64,000 nt of DNA from Butyrivibrio sp. AE3009 (GTDB lineage: Bacteria; Bacillota; Clostridia; Lachnospirales; Lachnospiraceae). Below the pieces are notes generated by a model. The model was not told the origin of the DNA, searched no databases, and worked only from the letters and a program-made list of their open reading frames with translations. The position numbers were made by a program, and so were the translations under genes. The DNA lies in NCBI RefSeq assembly GCF_000420845.1, contig NZ_ATVS01000013.1, positions 1 to 64,000 of the forward strand, read 5' to 3'. Positions 17,352-27,418 of the stretch are shown piece after piece; position 1 is the first letter of the stretch; each line of letters opens with the position of its first letter.

Positions 17352-18197
17352 TTATAGATCGTGCTCATCTGCCCTGACAGCGCAGATTACAAGGCGGCTG
17401 TCGTCAGAAGCTGACGTGCATGTCGACAGGGTGACAATGTTGTCATTTTCACTGTACAGGTCTGTCTTGATGTAGGATTTGTTCAATATATGCTTAACAG
17501 CTCCGCCGAAATCATCGGGGTTAGGTCCATAAGCATAATAGATCTGATCGTTATCCTTAACATCAGCATAGGCAAAGATCTGATATCTGTATACCTTGCC
17601 CTGTGTAAAGATCTGGAAGTACTGATGATCCTGGTAGTAATTCTTATCAGTCTTGTAATAACGGAGCTTACCAAACATTGAGAGATCTCTCATGTTGTGA
17701 CCGTAGATAAGAACATTAGGATCACTAAAATCAGGTGTAGACTCTCCGTCCAGGAATATGGAACCTGCGGTGGAAGCCTTCCCGTCATAAGTCTTTCTCA
17801 AATAAGTGATATTATCTCCTGAATACAGGATCGGATAGCTGATACTCTCATTTTCGAAGTACAGCCAGCCGATAATATCTGAATTTCTGGCTTCAAGTCC
17901 TGTCAGATCTACGCTGATCTCATTCCACCAGCCAAGCTCCTGGGTCTCTGTATCAGACTCCTTGGCTTCGGGAATTATTGTATCTATGGCTTCGACCTTT
18001 CTCTTAGCCTCCTCATTTATCGAAACAAACTCTTCATTTGTCTCATTGTAGAGGCTCTTGGACTTGTTGTATTCCTGCAATGTAACAAATATTACTCCGG
18101 CAGCTACTGCCACCATAATTGCTCCGGTAGCAAACAGCAGATGATATCTGTATTCTTTGATCTTCTTTCCGATGAACTTAAATACAGTTGAGACCAC
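17352..18197 (-). CDS. srtB: Class B sortase
   Basis: This 281-residue protein (from the GTG at 18197) has one N-terminal membrane segment (about 20-40), a stalk, and a sortase domain from residue 95. The catalytic residues are His167 in YGHNM, Cys260 in LSTCTS and Arg268. The SrtB-type helix between strands (FGKLRYYKTDKNYYQDH) is present. It follows its likely substrate gene by 35 bp. Initiation is odd. No ATG and no ribosome binding site sit near the frame start. The same frame stays open upstream into the A10 run at the end of the substrate gene. A -1 slip there would join the two proteins. Class assignment is firm; the exact start is not. Confidence 0.88.
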   Translation of the reverse strand: MVSTVFKFIGKKIKEYRYHLLFATGAIMVAVAAGVIFVTLQEYNKSKSLYNETNEEFVSINEEAKRKVEAIDTIIPEAKESDTETQELGWWNEISVDLTGLEARNSDIIGWLYFENESISYPILYSGDNITYLRKTYDGKASTAGSIFLDGESTPDFSDPNVLIYGHNMRDLSMFGKLRYYKTDKNYYQDHQYFQIFTQGKVYRYQIFAYADVKDNDQIYYAYGPNPDDFGGAVKHILNKSYIKTDLYSENDNIVTLSTCTSASDDSRLVICAVRADEHDL

Positions 18198-18232
18198 CAG
18201 AACGAAAATTATGAAGTAACGTTCAATCTTGC

Positions 18233-21200
18233 TTATCTTTTTTTTTTGAAGTCGCCTCTTTTAAACCTTTTAAGCTCGAATGCTGAAAAGCCAATAAGTG
18301 CAACGCCTGCCAGCAGAACGATCACCCATACCCATACTACAGGGAGGTTATCACCTGTCTGAGGAGCTCTTGCTCCCAGTGCATCGGGATCACTGCTACT
18401 GCTTGAGCTTGAAGCGGTACCGGTTCTTGAAGTCTTAACAACAGCATCTGTTGCTGTGTAGATAAGAGTAAAGTGTGAGAAATACTGTGAGTAGATATAT
18501 ACTCTGCCGTTGGTCTTATCTACATAATAAGTTCCGTCCTTAGGTGCGCTTGAAGCTCTGGCGGATAACTTATCGAACTTCTTGATCTGTCCGTTGTGCT
18601 CACGAATGATATTTATTGTCTTGGAAGCATTGGATGTTCCGATGTAGCAAGCTACGTCAATTGATGCTCCAAGGTCGCTTACATCCTCATCAACTTCAAC
18701 AGTATCACCGTTCTTTACAGTTCTGTGAACGGTAATGTTAAGGCTGTCTGTTGTTACAACTGACTCATCGCCATACTCTGCGATTGCATTAAGTTCCACA
18801 GAGTTAAGTGTTGACTTGGAAATAGGCTTAACATTAAGTGTATAAGTTGTTGTCTTACCGGCTTCTTTCTTGGATGTAGCATAAGAAGAAAGCGCTGATG
18901 ATGAAACATTTGATACCCCGGAAGTTACATTGTCAGGATTACTAAAGTTAACACTTGAGGTTGCCTTACCGGTTGTTGAGGAAGAACTTGATGATGATGT
19001 GATCTTCCAAGTGTATGATTTGGTTCCGGTAAAGTTATCGATACCCTTAAGGTATACGGTATATGTGCCAGCTTTAGTAGCACTGACTGTTGACTTGCTG
19101 GTATCTACCTCGAAATCAACATCTGACTCAAGCGCATCTGAGAAGCCTGATAATTTGATGGTCTCAGGTGTCTCATGTGTAATAGCACTACCTGTGTAGG
19201 AGTAAGATGTCTTTGTTCCGGAAGGAATTGTAGCATTGGCAATTGATGCTTTATTGATCTTCCATGACTTGGTAACGGTGCCTTCATAGTTACCTTTACC
19301 TGTTACGGTTAATTCATAATCATCTGCATCAGTTTCCTCATCTCCGGAAACAGTATAATCTATATTCTCCTCGAGCGTAACTTTATCAACTGTAACTGTT
19401 ACTTTTGGTCCCTGATCTTTTCCGTTGTAAGTAAATGATGTTTTATTTAACTTAACGGATGAATCGGTGATCTTTGTTTTGGAATCAACGATTTCGTAGG
19501 TAATCTCATTAGTTGCTATTGAGTCGGGTGAATATACGGTAATATTCGATCCGCTTCCTGTATTGATTGAGCCTATTTTGTAATACGATATTACGGAGTA
19601 TTTTCCGATCTCAGTCGGTACTCCCTCAGTGCTGTTAGCGCTTACCTGTGCAACAACTGCGCCGGTAGAGTCTTTATAAATAGAATAGAAACTAGCACCT
19701 TTCGCAATCATATTTGAGCTGGCACTGGCTACTACAGTTGCATAGTATGAGGTTCCTTTGGAAATAGTAAAGCTTGTATCGTATGTTGCTGAACCTGCTT
19801 TTACCCTCTGCCTTATCTTACCAACAATATAATACTTAGCAGTATGTACATTTTGAGCACTAACAATATTGTAATTAGGATCTGTACCCTCGATGCTACA
19901 TGTTATGTCATATGTACCTGCCTTAGTCTTGTCAGGCTCGGTTACATATTTTACTGTAACTCCTTTGAGCTGATCAGTATGAACATTAGTAAAATATTTA
20001 GCATCATCTGTATTAATGCATTCAATCTTATAGGAAGGAGTCTGTAAATTCTCAGTGATAACACTCGCTTTGTTATCTGCCACAAGTTTTACTTCAACAG
20101 GTTTAATAGTCCACTTACCTGTTGCCTGAACAAGATCTGCACTTGCTCCCTTGAATGTTACTCTGAATAAATATTCACCTACATCCTTCTGTGATATTTC
20201 TTCAACATCGTACTCGTCTGCCGGTATCACAGTTGAAGTAGACTTCTTTGTAACAGTTACATCTGCCTTTGCCAATGTCTGAAGCGTATTATGATATACG
20301 TATTTATCAGCTACAGTTATTTCTACTTCTTCAGTAGCAGGGTCTGCTGATAACTTAATCTTAAAAGTGTATTCCTTTGGTGTGGTAGGAGTAGTAGTAT
20401 CACCTGTCGTTGTTACTTTTTCCTTAAGCTTAACAGTTACTATCTTCTCCTCATTAAATTCCTTCAACACGTGGATACCATATTCACCGTTGGTAGCATC
20501 CTCCACAAGGGTCTCACCTGATTTTATATACTTCTTAATTTCGAATAATTCTGAAGTGCCTTCAGGAGCGGTAACCTCTGAAACTTCAACCTTAGTCAAA
20601 TCTTCATCTGCGATTATTGGAGTAGAACCGCCTGATGTCATTGCTGCTTTCAAAATGTCAATGATAAGCTTGGTTTCATTAGCCTTAGAGATATATGAAT
20701 ACTCTCCCTCAGGAGCAACTTCATCTACGCCGGGCTCTTCCTCAGCTTCAGCTTCCTCAGCCTCAAACTCTGCATCGCCATCTTCAAACTCATCATTCTC
20801 AAGTAATTCTAATTCTTCATACTCAGGCTCATCACTAACTCTGACTTCGCCAAGTACCTCTCCGCCGATTATATCAACAGTAATATTAGGAAGTGTCGCA
20901 TCAGTTACATAGCAGGAAGGAATCTCAGGAACATATACATATCTAAGCCACTGCTCATCAGCCTTAAACTCTGCTCTGTCGCTGAGCTCTTCACTAAGAG
21001 ACCATTCAACTCCTGTAATTGTAATATCCTCGGAATCAGCTGCATAAGCAGTTGTTGAGAAGCTGTCGAATACATTTTTGAAGAGGCCGCCGATGATACG
21101 TGCTACGATGTTCTCTTCCTCAACAGTGATTTCTTCTTCCTGTGAATCCTCTGCGGGAGTCTCCTCTTCGATAACTTCAACGGGAACTTCGTTTAATTCC

Positions 21201-21580
21201 GCATTATTATCAGAACTCTCTGATCCGTTGTCCTCACTGCTGTCATCCTGTGAGTCCTCAGGTGTCTCAGAAACCTCTTCATCAACTTCGTCTATGATGT
21301 TGTCTTCCTTAATGGATTTGGTTGCCCTAAGAGTATTAGGTAGAACGATGTCTGCCTCAGAAGCTCCTACCTCAAGCTGCTGGTATGCAACTTCCTCTGC
21401 AAGATCTTCAAAACCTGCTATCTCAATGGGGTCTATCTCTGCCTGATCTGACACGGCCATGGATGTGAAGTCGGCGCCTGTCAGAGCTACAGATGCAGCT
21501 ACCGCAAGGGCCAGGCCCCTCTTAAAATGCGCAGTAACAGCGCTCTTATTTACATTTTTGGAATTACAAAACTTTTTCAT
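18233..21580 (-). CDS. Sortase-anchored surface protein with MBG-like repeats
   Basis: This 1115-residue protein has a long signal peptide (about 1-42), a very acidic low-complexity region (about 50-165 and 240-285), and a string of Ig-like beta domains (about 300-900). Two MBG/YDG-like repeats lie near residues 720-870 (SFTYNG, NYEGTVTKSWKINKA; then SYTGSAI, NFTGTKSYTWKI). A Ser/Thr-rich stalk follows. The sorting signal is APQTGD, a hydrophobic stretch and KRFKRGDFKKKR. APQTG fits the (S/P/N)PxTG-type motifs used by clostridial class B sortases, and the sortase gene is next door. It probably acts in adhesion or as a scaffold. Its last codons contain an A10 run. Confidence 0.88.
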   Translation of the reverse strand: MKKFCNSKNVNKSAVTAHFKRGLALAVAASVALTGADFTSMAVSDQAEIDPIEIAGFEDLAEEVAYQQLEVGASEADIVLPNTLRATKSIKEDNIIDEVDEEVSETPEDSQDDSSEDNGSESSDNNAELNEVPVEVIEEETPAEDSQEEEITVEEENIVARIIGGLFKNVFDSFSTTAYAADSEDITITGVEWSLSEELSDRAEFKADEQWLRYVYVPEIPSCYVTDATLPNITVDIIGGEVLGEVRVSDEPEYEELELLENDEFEDGDAEFEAEEAEAEEEPGVDEVAPEGEYSYISKANETKLIIDILKAAMTSGGSTPIIADEDLTKVEVSEVTAPEGTSELFEIKKYIKSGETLVEDATNGEYGIHVLKEFNEEKIVTVKLKEKVTTTGDTTTPTTPKEYTFKIKLSADPATEEVEITVADKYVYHNTLQTLAKADVTVTKKSTSTVIPADEYDVEEISQKDVGEYLFRVTFKGASADLVQATGKWTIKPVEVKLVADNKASVITENLQTPSYKIECINTDDAKYFTNVHTDQLKGVTVKYVTEPDKTKAGTYDITCSIEGTDPNYNIVSAQNVHTAKYYIVGKIRQRVKAGSATYDTSFTISKGTSYYATVVASASSNMIAKGASFYSIYKDSTGAVVAQVSANSTEGVPTEIGKYSVISYYKIGSINTGSGSNITVYSPDSIATNEITYEIVDSKTKITDSSVKLNKTSFTYNGKDQGPKVTVTVDKVTLEENIDYTVSGDEETDADDYELTVTGKGNYEGTVTKSWKINKASIANATIPSGTKTSYSYTGSAITHETPETIKLSGFSDALESDVDFEVDTSKSTVSATKAGTYTVYLKGIDNFTGTKSYTWKITSSSSSSSTTGKATSSVNFSNPDNVTSGVSNVSSSALSSYATSKKEAGKTTTYTLNVKPISKSTLNSVELNAIAEYGDESVVTTDSLNITVHRTVKNGDTVEVDEDVSDLGASIDVACYIGTSNASKTINIIREHNGQIKKFDKLSARASSAPKDGTYYVDKTNGRVYIYSQYFSHFTLIYTATDAVVKTSRTGTASSSSSSSDPDALGARAPQTGDNLPVVWVWVIVLLAGVALIGFSAFELKRFKRGDFKKKR

Positions 21581-21855
21581 GATTGCATACTACTCCCTAT
21601 AAATATATACAGTGATTATAAACCTATATTCGTATTTATAGAAGAATAATTTTTATAAAAAGCGAATATTTTTCCCTTAGCAAAGCCTATAAATAAATCT
21701 TCAAAGTCCTATAAAATATAGAAATTTCATGGTTTTTTTATGTCTTACGGTCATTTTTCTTGTCATAATATATGTGTAATATTAATTATTTTTTATCACT
21801 ATTGTATTCATTATTGCTTTATCCCAAAATATTTCAGGAAAGAAGGATTTCTATT

Positions 21856-23015
21856 GTGAGAAAAAGAATACTTTTATCCATTTTTTTAGTCATAACTTTA
21901 GCGGCTTCATCAATCAGCTGCGGAAAAAATTCATCACAGAGCCAGGAAAATGAATCGCAATCTCAGGTCGCATCGCTGAAACTCCTAAATATTAAATCTG
22001 AAGTTAACACGTAGCTTCAAGCTCTGGCAGATCGCTACCAAAAGGAAACAGGTGTTACAGTTGAGATTATCCCTGTAGCCGCCGGAGTAGACGCTCAGGC
22101 AACTTTGAAGGGCTATTATCTCTCAGACCAGATGCCTGATATCATCGCCTGCGAAGCCTCAGGTTTTTCCAACTGGGAAGGGCTTCTCATGGACATGTCC
22201 GATCAGGGATGGGCATCCAAGACAGATGCGGCCTACGTTGACAGCACCTACGGAACTCTTGGTTTTCCCTATACCACTGAGGCCATCGGCCTTGCTTACA
22301 ACGCCGATATTCTTGAGAAATGCGGAATAGATCCTAAGAGCATCACAGGTCCCTCTTCAATGGAGGACGCCTTCAAAAAAATTGATTCTCAGAAATCATC
22401 TCTTGGACTTACCGCTGTGGTAGGCTACTGCGCTGAGCCTGAAAATCTAGGCTGGTCCAGTGGTAATCACCTTATGGGCGCATATTTCGATTCCGGCCTA
22501 TCCAGAACCGACACAAAATATATCGACCAGTTAAATAATGAAGTTAAGCTGGATGAAAACAGATTTCTTGGTTATGCGAATATGATCGGCCTCTTCATAG
22601 ATTACTCTGATCCCGCTCTATTGGTTAACGGAACCTATGGCGACCAGGTTCACAATTTCGCTGCAGGTAAATACGCATTTATCACACAAGGATCCTGGAT
22701 CGGTGCAACTCTTGTAGGCGACGAAGCCTCCTCCTATGCAGCTGCCGGTAATTTCAAAGTCGGTATGATTCCCTACGCCTTTGAGGAAGGCCAGGACACT
22801 ATTTTAACCAGCGCGCCTTCCTGGTGGGCTGTTCCTAAGGAAGGTCAGGCGGACGCAGCAATGGCGTTCCTTCAGTGGTGCGCTGAGGACTCAGCTCAAC
22901 AGGTAATGGTTGAAGAAGCCGGATTTATCAGTCCCTTCAAGGATTGTAAATATGTGGCTTCAGATCCTTTTGCAAGCACGATCTCGGAATATATTTCCGC
23001 AGGTAAGACCTCCAG
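21856..23015 (+). pseudogene. Degraded extracellular sugar-binding lipoprotein (family 1 solute-binding)
   Basis: The reading frame starts at GTG 21856 behind AAGAAGG. It encodes a lipoprotein signal (SSISC), then is cut by a TAG at 22012-22014. The same frame continues without start codon as LQALADRYQKETGVTVEI and onward with typical binding-protein features (GLAYNADILEKCGID, FITQGSWIGA). Homology ends near 23015, well before a normal C-terminus, where chemoreceptor sequence begins in another frame. The amber stop plus the truncation make this a pseudogene. A nearby intact relative is encoded at 46786-48021. Confidence 0.82.
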
Positions 23016-24128
23016 GTGGCAAGAGATGCTATTTCCACAGATATCGCCACTCTTAACAGCGATTTTGCAGACTACGACGATGAAGAGATAACTGCGCAGT
23101 TATCTGAGATCTCAGCACAGTATTCCAGATTGTCGACCCTTATAGACTCTGCGATTGCAAAATGCGACGCAGGAGACCAGGCTTCTGCCTACAATATACT
23201 TTTTAACAAAGCAGAAATCCAGAAGGTGGCTATTTTCCACTCTGCCAAGGCTATAGATAAGGCAATTTCAGCCTCCGCAAATAAAACAACCACTGCGATG
23301 CAGGCCAATCTTGCATCCGGCAATATAACTGCTCTTGCCGGAACCGTATCCACAATCAATGACAGGGTTGAAGACGTCAAATCCGCTGCACAGGAGATCA
23401 CAGATCAGGCCCAGAGCGGTACAGAGACCGCAATATCAATCAAGCAGGAAGCAATTGAACTGAAACAGCGCGTAACCGCCAAAAAAGCGGAGGCAGGCGA
23501 TCAGGTATCACAGCTCTCCGCAGTTCTTTCCCAGTCCGTACAGGATTCCGGTAAGGTCAGCCAGATCGGTGAACTCACCAACCAGATCCTTGATATAGCC
23601 CAGCGCACCAATCTCCTTGCTCTCAATGCCTCCATAGAGGCCGCAAGAGCAGGCGAAGCAGGCAAAGGTTTCGCAGTAGTAGCCACCGAGATCAGTGCTC
23701 TTGCTGAAAACAGCCGCTCAACCGCCTCAAATATCCAGGTAATCAGCACCGAAGTAACGGAAGCCGTTAACAGTCTTGCTCAGAACGCCCGGTCAGCTCT
23801 TGATTATATCAATGGAACCGTCCTTGGCGATTATGACGAATTCGTTACCACCGGTGAAAAATACGAGCATACAGCAGATATAATGGATGAAATGCTTGAA
23901 AGCTTTGATAAAAAGGCCCAGAACCTCAATAATATCATGGAGGAAATGGTAGAATCCGTTCAGATGATCACCACATCAATAAAAGAAAGCTCCATCGCCA
24001 TTACCTCTTCTGCTGAAAATTCAGCGGAGATCGTAGGCGGTATTAAGAAGATATCCCAGGCAATCGTCAAGAATAATGAGATCACCGAACAGTTAAGTGA
24101 TACAACTCAGAGATTCAAGGGACTATAA
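23016..24128 (+). pseudogene. Truncated methyl-accepting chemotaxis protein remnant
   Basis: This frame of 370 codons opens at a GTG without ribosome binding site. It holds part of a four-helix sensor region (about 1-90) and then the cytoplasmic signalling hairpin with the conserved tip ([20 protein letters not shown], then [14 protein letters not shown]). The N-terminal membrane segment is missing, and no second membrane segment or HAMP domain is visible, so at least one internal deletion is likely. The 5' end abuts the broken binding-protein gene in a different frame, as expected of a deletion junction between two once-neighbouring genes. Expression as a soluble receptor cannot be excluded. 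Confidence 0.7.
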
Positions 24129-24136
24129 AAAGAGCT

Positions 24137-25789
24137 TTATCCAACGTTTGCTTCATCCTGTTTGCGTATCATGGCTCTGCTGATCTTGCCGCTGGAACTC
24201 CTGGGCAGATCGTCCACGAATTTAATTATTCTTGGATATTTATATATAGCTGCCCTCTTTTTTACAAAATCCTGCAGCTCTGTGATAAGCTTCTGGCTGG
24301 CTTCATAACCTTTTTTAAGAATGATGCTGGCCTTAACCACATTTCCCCTGTTCTTAGAAGGGAATCCTGTTACAGCGCACTCAAACACCGCAGGATGCTT
24401 CATAAGGATATCCTCAACCTCGGAAGGGCCGATCCTGTAGCCGCTTGATTTAATTACATCATCGCCCCTTCCAAGGAAAAAGAAGTTCCCTTTTTGGTCA
24501 CCTATAGCCTTATCCTTAGTGTGATAAACGCCTCCGCGCCAAACTTCCTCATATTGCTTCTCATCTCCCAGGTATCCCTTGAAAATTCCTATAGGGCGCC
24601 TCTCGGAGTCAGGAATTATCACTATTTCTCCCTCCTCCCCAGGTTTTGCAAGATTTCCTGCATCGTCCAGCAGCGCTATGTTATAAAGTGGTGAAGGCCT
24701 TCCGATTGACCCCGGAACCTGCACTCCATCCTCCGGTGTACATATCTGAAGTGCGGTCTCAGTCTGGCCGAAACCTTCTCGAATTACAAGGCCTGTTTTT
24801 TCTGTGAATTTAGCTGAAACCTCTTTAGGCATGGACTCTCCGGCGGTTGTAGCATAACAAAGGTTATTTAAATTAAAATCATTTATTTTTTCCAAAATTA
24901 AATATTTATATACCGTCGGAGGTGCACAAAAAGTATTTACTCCCTCCTCGGAAATTATTTTTAACAGATCAGCTGCATAGAACTGCTCATAATCATATAC
25001 AAGGATCGCAGCTCCAAGGAACCATTGTCCGTAGAGCTTGCCCCAGGCTGTCTTGGCCCATCCGGAGTCGGCAACGGTCAGATGCAGGCCTCCTTTTTTT
25101 ATTCCGTGCCATTTTTTTGCAGTATAAATATGTGCTATCGGATAAGAAAAGTCGTGAATAACTGCTTTTGGCGATCCGCTGGTTCCGGAAGTAAAATAAT
25201 ATAGCATGTCATCCTCTGCATTCGTAGTTATGCGAAATAAGTTGGCCGCTGCCCCTTCTAACAAACCGCTGAATTCTATGAAATCCTCATATTTTTCTCC
25301 AACAGCGATTTTTACTACATCAAATTTATCAACAGCATCTGCGACTTTCTTACATATATGCTCAGAATTAACACAGATCACAGCTTTACAACCGGAAATC
25401 TTTATTCTTTCCTCAATATCCTCGGAAGACACCATATGAGATGTGGGAATAGCCACCGCACCAATCTTATGAAGCGCAAGAATGCTGATCCAGAATTCAT
25501 ATCTTCTTTTAAGCAGCAGCATCACGCTATCATGCCTGTTTATTCCAAGTGACATAAATGCATTAGCTGCTTTATCGGTAAGCCGCTTAATATCAGCATA
25601 CGAAAAAACTGTTCTCGCTCCCTCGGCGCTTACATGTACCATGGCAGTTCCATCAGGATTTTCAAGCGCCAGCCTGTCCATGACATCATAGGCAAAATTA
25701 AAATGCGGGGTCACCGAAGTCTCGATTTTAATTATTTCACCGTTTTTTCCTGTTATTTCTTTGTAATAATCTTCGTATATTTCAGACAT
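24137..25789 (-). CDS. Medium-chain acyl-CoA synthetase (AMP-forming)
   Basis: This 550-residue member of the ANL superfamily has the P-loop-like motif YYFTSGTSGSPKAV (near 185-198), GFGQTE, the hinge region GRGDDVIKSSGYRIGPSEVE and the catalytic lysine near the end in RSSSGKISR. It is closest in style to the ACSM/MACS group, which activates medium-chain or branched fatty acids. It is the last gene of the fab/acc operon, 31 bp after accA, so exogenous or recycled fatty acids could be fed into lipid metabolism under the same control. The start at 25789 has AGAGG ahead; an upstream extension overlapping accA is rejected. Confidence 0.88.
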   Translation of the reverse strand: MSEIYEDYYKEITGKNGEIIKIETSVTPHFNFAYDVMDRLALENPDGTAMVHVSAEGARTVFSYADIKRLTDKAANAFMSLGINRHDSVMLLLKRRYEFWISILALHKIGAVAIPTSHMVSSEDIEERIKISGCKAVICVNSEHICKKVADAVDKFDVVKIAVGEKYEDFIEFSGLLEGAAANLFRITTNAEDDMLYYFTSGTSGSPKAVIHDFSYPIAHIYTAKKWHGIKKGGLHLTVADSGWAKTAWGKLYGQWFLGAAILVYDYEQFYAADLLKIISEEGVNTFCAPPTVYKYLILEKINDFNLNNLCYATTAGESMPKEVSAKFTEKTGLVIREGFGQTETALQICTPEDGVQVPGSIGRPSPLYNIALLDDAGNLAKPGEEGEIVIIPDSERRPIGIFKGYLGDEKQYEEVWRGGVYHTKDKAIGDQKGNFFFLGRGDDVIKSSGYRIGPSEVEDILMKHPAVFECAVTGFPSKNRGNVVKASIILKKGYEASQKLITELQDFVKKRAAIYKYPRIIKFVDDLPRSSSGKISRAMIRKQDEANVG

Positions 25790-25820
25790 TTTGCACCTCT
25801 TCTTCACAATATAAATAACA

Positions 25821-26576
25821 TCAGTAACCAATTGTCCTGAATTTTCGGTACCTGCCTTCAATAAGCTCATTTAACTCAGTATTCATCAGTATTTCCAGCT
25901 CTTTTTCCATTTCCTTTTTAAGCCCTTTTTGGTCACCTTTGGGACAGATCCTGTCAATTATCCCTAGCTTATACAGATCTTTAGCCGTAAGAGACAGGGC
26001 TGCAGCAGCTTCAGGAGCTTTGTCAGTAGTTTTCCAGAGGATGTTTGCGCAGCTCTCGGGAGAAACCACGCTAAAATAAGCGTCTTCCATCATCCAGATC
26101 CGGTCGCTGTGACACAGCGCCAGCGCTCCTCCGCTTCCGCCTTCTCCTATTACAATTGATAAAATGGGGGTTTTCAGATCAGACATTTCAAACAGATTGT
26201 CGGCGATGGCCCTTCCCTGCCCGTTTTCTTCGGATAATAGATCGCAGTAGGCACCCGCAGTATCGACAAAGCAGATAACAGGCCTTTTAAATTTTTCCGC
26301 CTGTTTCATGAGCCTTAGGGCTTTCCTGTAACCCTCGGGCTTGGCACTTCCGAAATTATGAGTTATGCGTTCCTTGGTATTCTTCCCTTTTTCTACACCT
26401 ATAACCGTAACCGCGGTATTTCCTAGCCTTCCGATGCCTGCGATCACAGCTTTATCATCGCCATGGAGCCTGTCCCCATGAAATTCGACAAAATCCTCAA
26501 TAATCTCATTTATATAATCTATAGCGGTAAGACGTCCCTCTTCCCTGGCCGCCTTAACAATCTCATATGCATCCAT
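25821..26576 (-). CDS. accA: Acetyl-CoA carboxylase carboxyltransferase subunit alpha
   Basis: This 251-residue protein belongs to the short Firmicutes form, which lacks the N-terminal extension of the E. coli protein. The crotonase-fold core shows FHGDR, NFGSAKPEGYRKALRLMKQA, FVDTAGAYC and IGEGGSGGALAL. With AccD it moves the carboxyl group from biotin to acetyl-CoA to give malonyl-CoA. It starts 2 bases after accD ends, which supports coupled translation and equal subunit supply. Confidence 0.96.
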   Translation of the reverse strand: MDAYEIVKAAREEGRLTAIDYINEIIEDFVEFHGDRLHGDDKAVIAGIGRLGNTAVTVIGVEKGKNTKERITHNFGSAKPEGYRKALRLMKQAEKFKRPVICFVDTAGAYCDLLSEENGQGRAIADNLFEMSDLKTPILSIVIGEGGSGGALALCHSDRIWMMEDAYFSVVSPESCANILWKTTDKAPEAAAALSLTAKDLYKLGIIDRICPKGDQKGLKKEMEKELEILMNTELNELIEGRYRKFRTIGY

Positions 26577-26578
26577 AA

Positions 26579-27415
26579 TTATTTCTCCCCATGAAGCTCC
26601 AAGAGCTTCCCAAGATAGTCCATCTGAACCTCTCTCGGCACAATATCATCAATAAACCCGCACTCCAGAACGCTCTCAGCCCTCTGAAAGCCCTTCGGTA
26701 GCGGCTGATTGGTGGTCTTTTCAACAATTCTGGGACCTGCAAAACCAACTCTTGCCCCCGGCTCCGCCAGAGTAATATCAGCCTGCATTGCGAAGCTTGC
26801 GTCAACGCCGCCCGTTGTGGGATTGGTCAGCAGCACTATATAGAGGCCGCCGCTGTTGCTATGCCTTTTAACCGCAGCTGACACCTTGGACATCTGCATA
26901 AGAGAGATCATTCCCTCCTGCATTCTGGCTCCGCCGGATACAGTAATTCCAAGAACAGGGAGCTTATTATCCGTGGCATATTCAAAGAGCCTTGTGATCT
27001 TCTCTCCCACAACAGCACCCATGGAGCCCATCATAAAATTCGCATCCATGGAAAAAATACATATTTTTCTTCCCCAAATGGTTGCTGTCCCGCATATAAC
27101 GCCTTCATTTTCCCGGCTCTTTTCCCTGGCAGCCGCCAGCTTTTCTTCATATCCGGGAAAACTTATGATATTTTTGGACTCCAGATCTGCGTCCATCTCA
27201 ATAAAACTTCTTTTATCCGTCAGCATCAGAATTCTTCTTCTGGCCCTTACGGTAAAATAATGTCCGCACTGCGGGCAGATAAAATAATTTTTTCTTATTT
27301 TGCTGACACTTATTTTATTTTCGCATTTTTTGCAGGTTATTTTTCTTCCCAACAGCTTATTTGGAGCACTTTCCAGCTCATTATCCGCCTTTAGGAATAA
27401 TTTTTTTAATTCCAT
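26579..27415 (-). CDS. accD: Acetyl-CoA carboxylase carboxyltransferase subunit beta
   Basis: This 278-residue protein has an N-terminal zinc ribbon with CKKC and CPQC (about residues 28-50), then the crotonase-fold carboxyltransferase domain (GARMQEGMISLMQM, TNPTTGGVDASFA). It forms the alpha2beta2 transferase with AccA. The gene lies between accC (3 bp gap) and accA (2 bp gap). Confidence 0.96.
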   Translation of the reverse strand: MELKKLFLKADNELESAPNKLLGRKITCKKCENKISVSKIRKNYFICPQCGHYFTVRARRRILMLTDKRSFIEMDADLESKNIISFPGYEEKLAAAREKSRENEGVICGTATIWGRKICIFSMDANFMMGSMGAVVGEKITRLFEYATDNKLPVLGITVSGGARMQEGMISLMQMSKVSAAVKRHSNSGGLYIVLLTNPTTGGVDASFAMQADITLAEPGARVGFAGPRIVEKTTNQPLPKGFQRAESVLECGFIDDIVPREVQMDYLGKLLELHGEK

Positions 27416-27418
27416 TTT

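Noticed and set aside
23016-24128. Functional soluble chemoreceptor
   Set aside because: The GTG start has no ribosome binding site and the sequence before it belongs to a truncated unrelated gene; kept as a pseudogene with moderate confidence.
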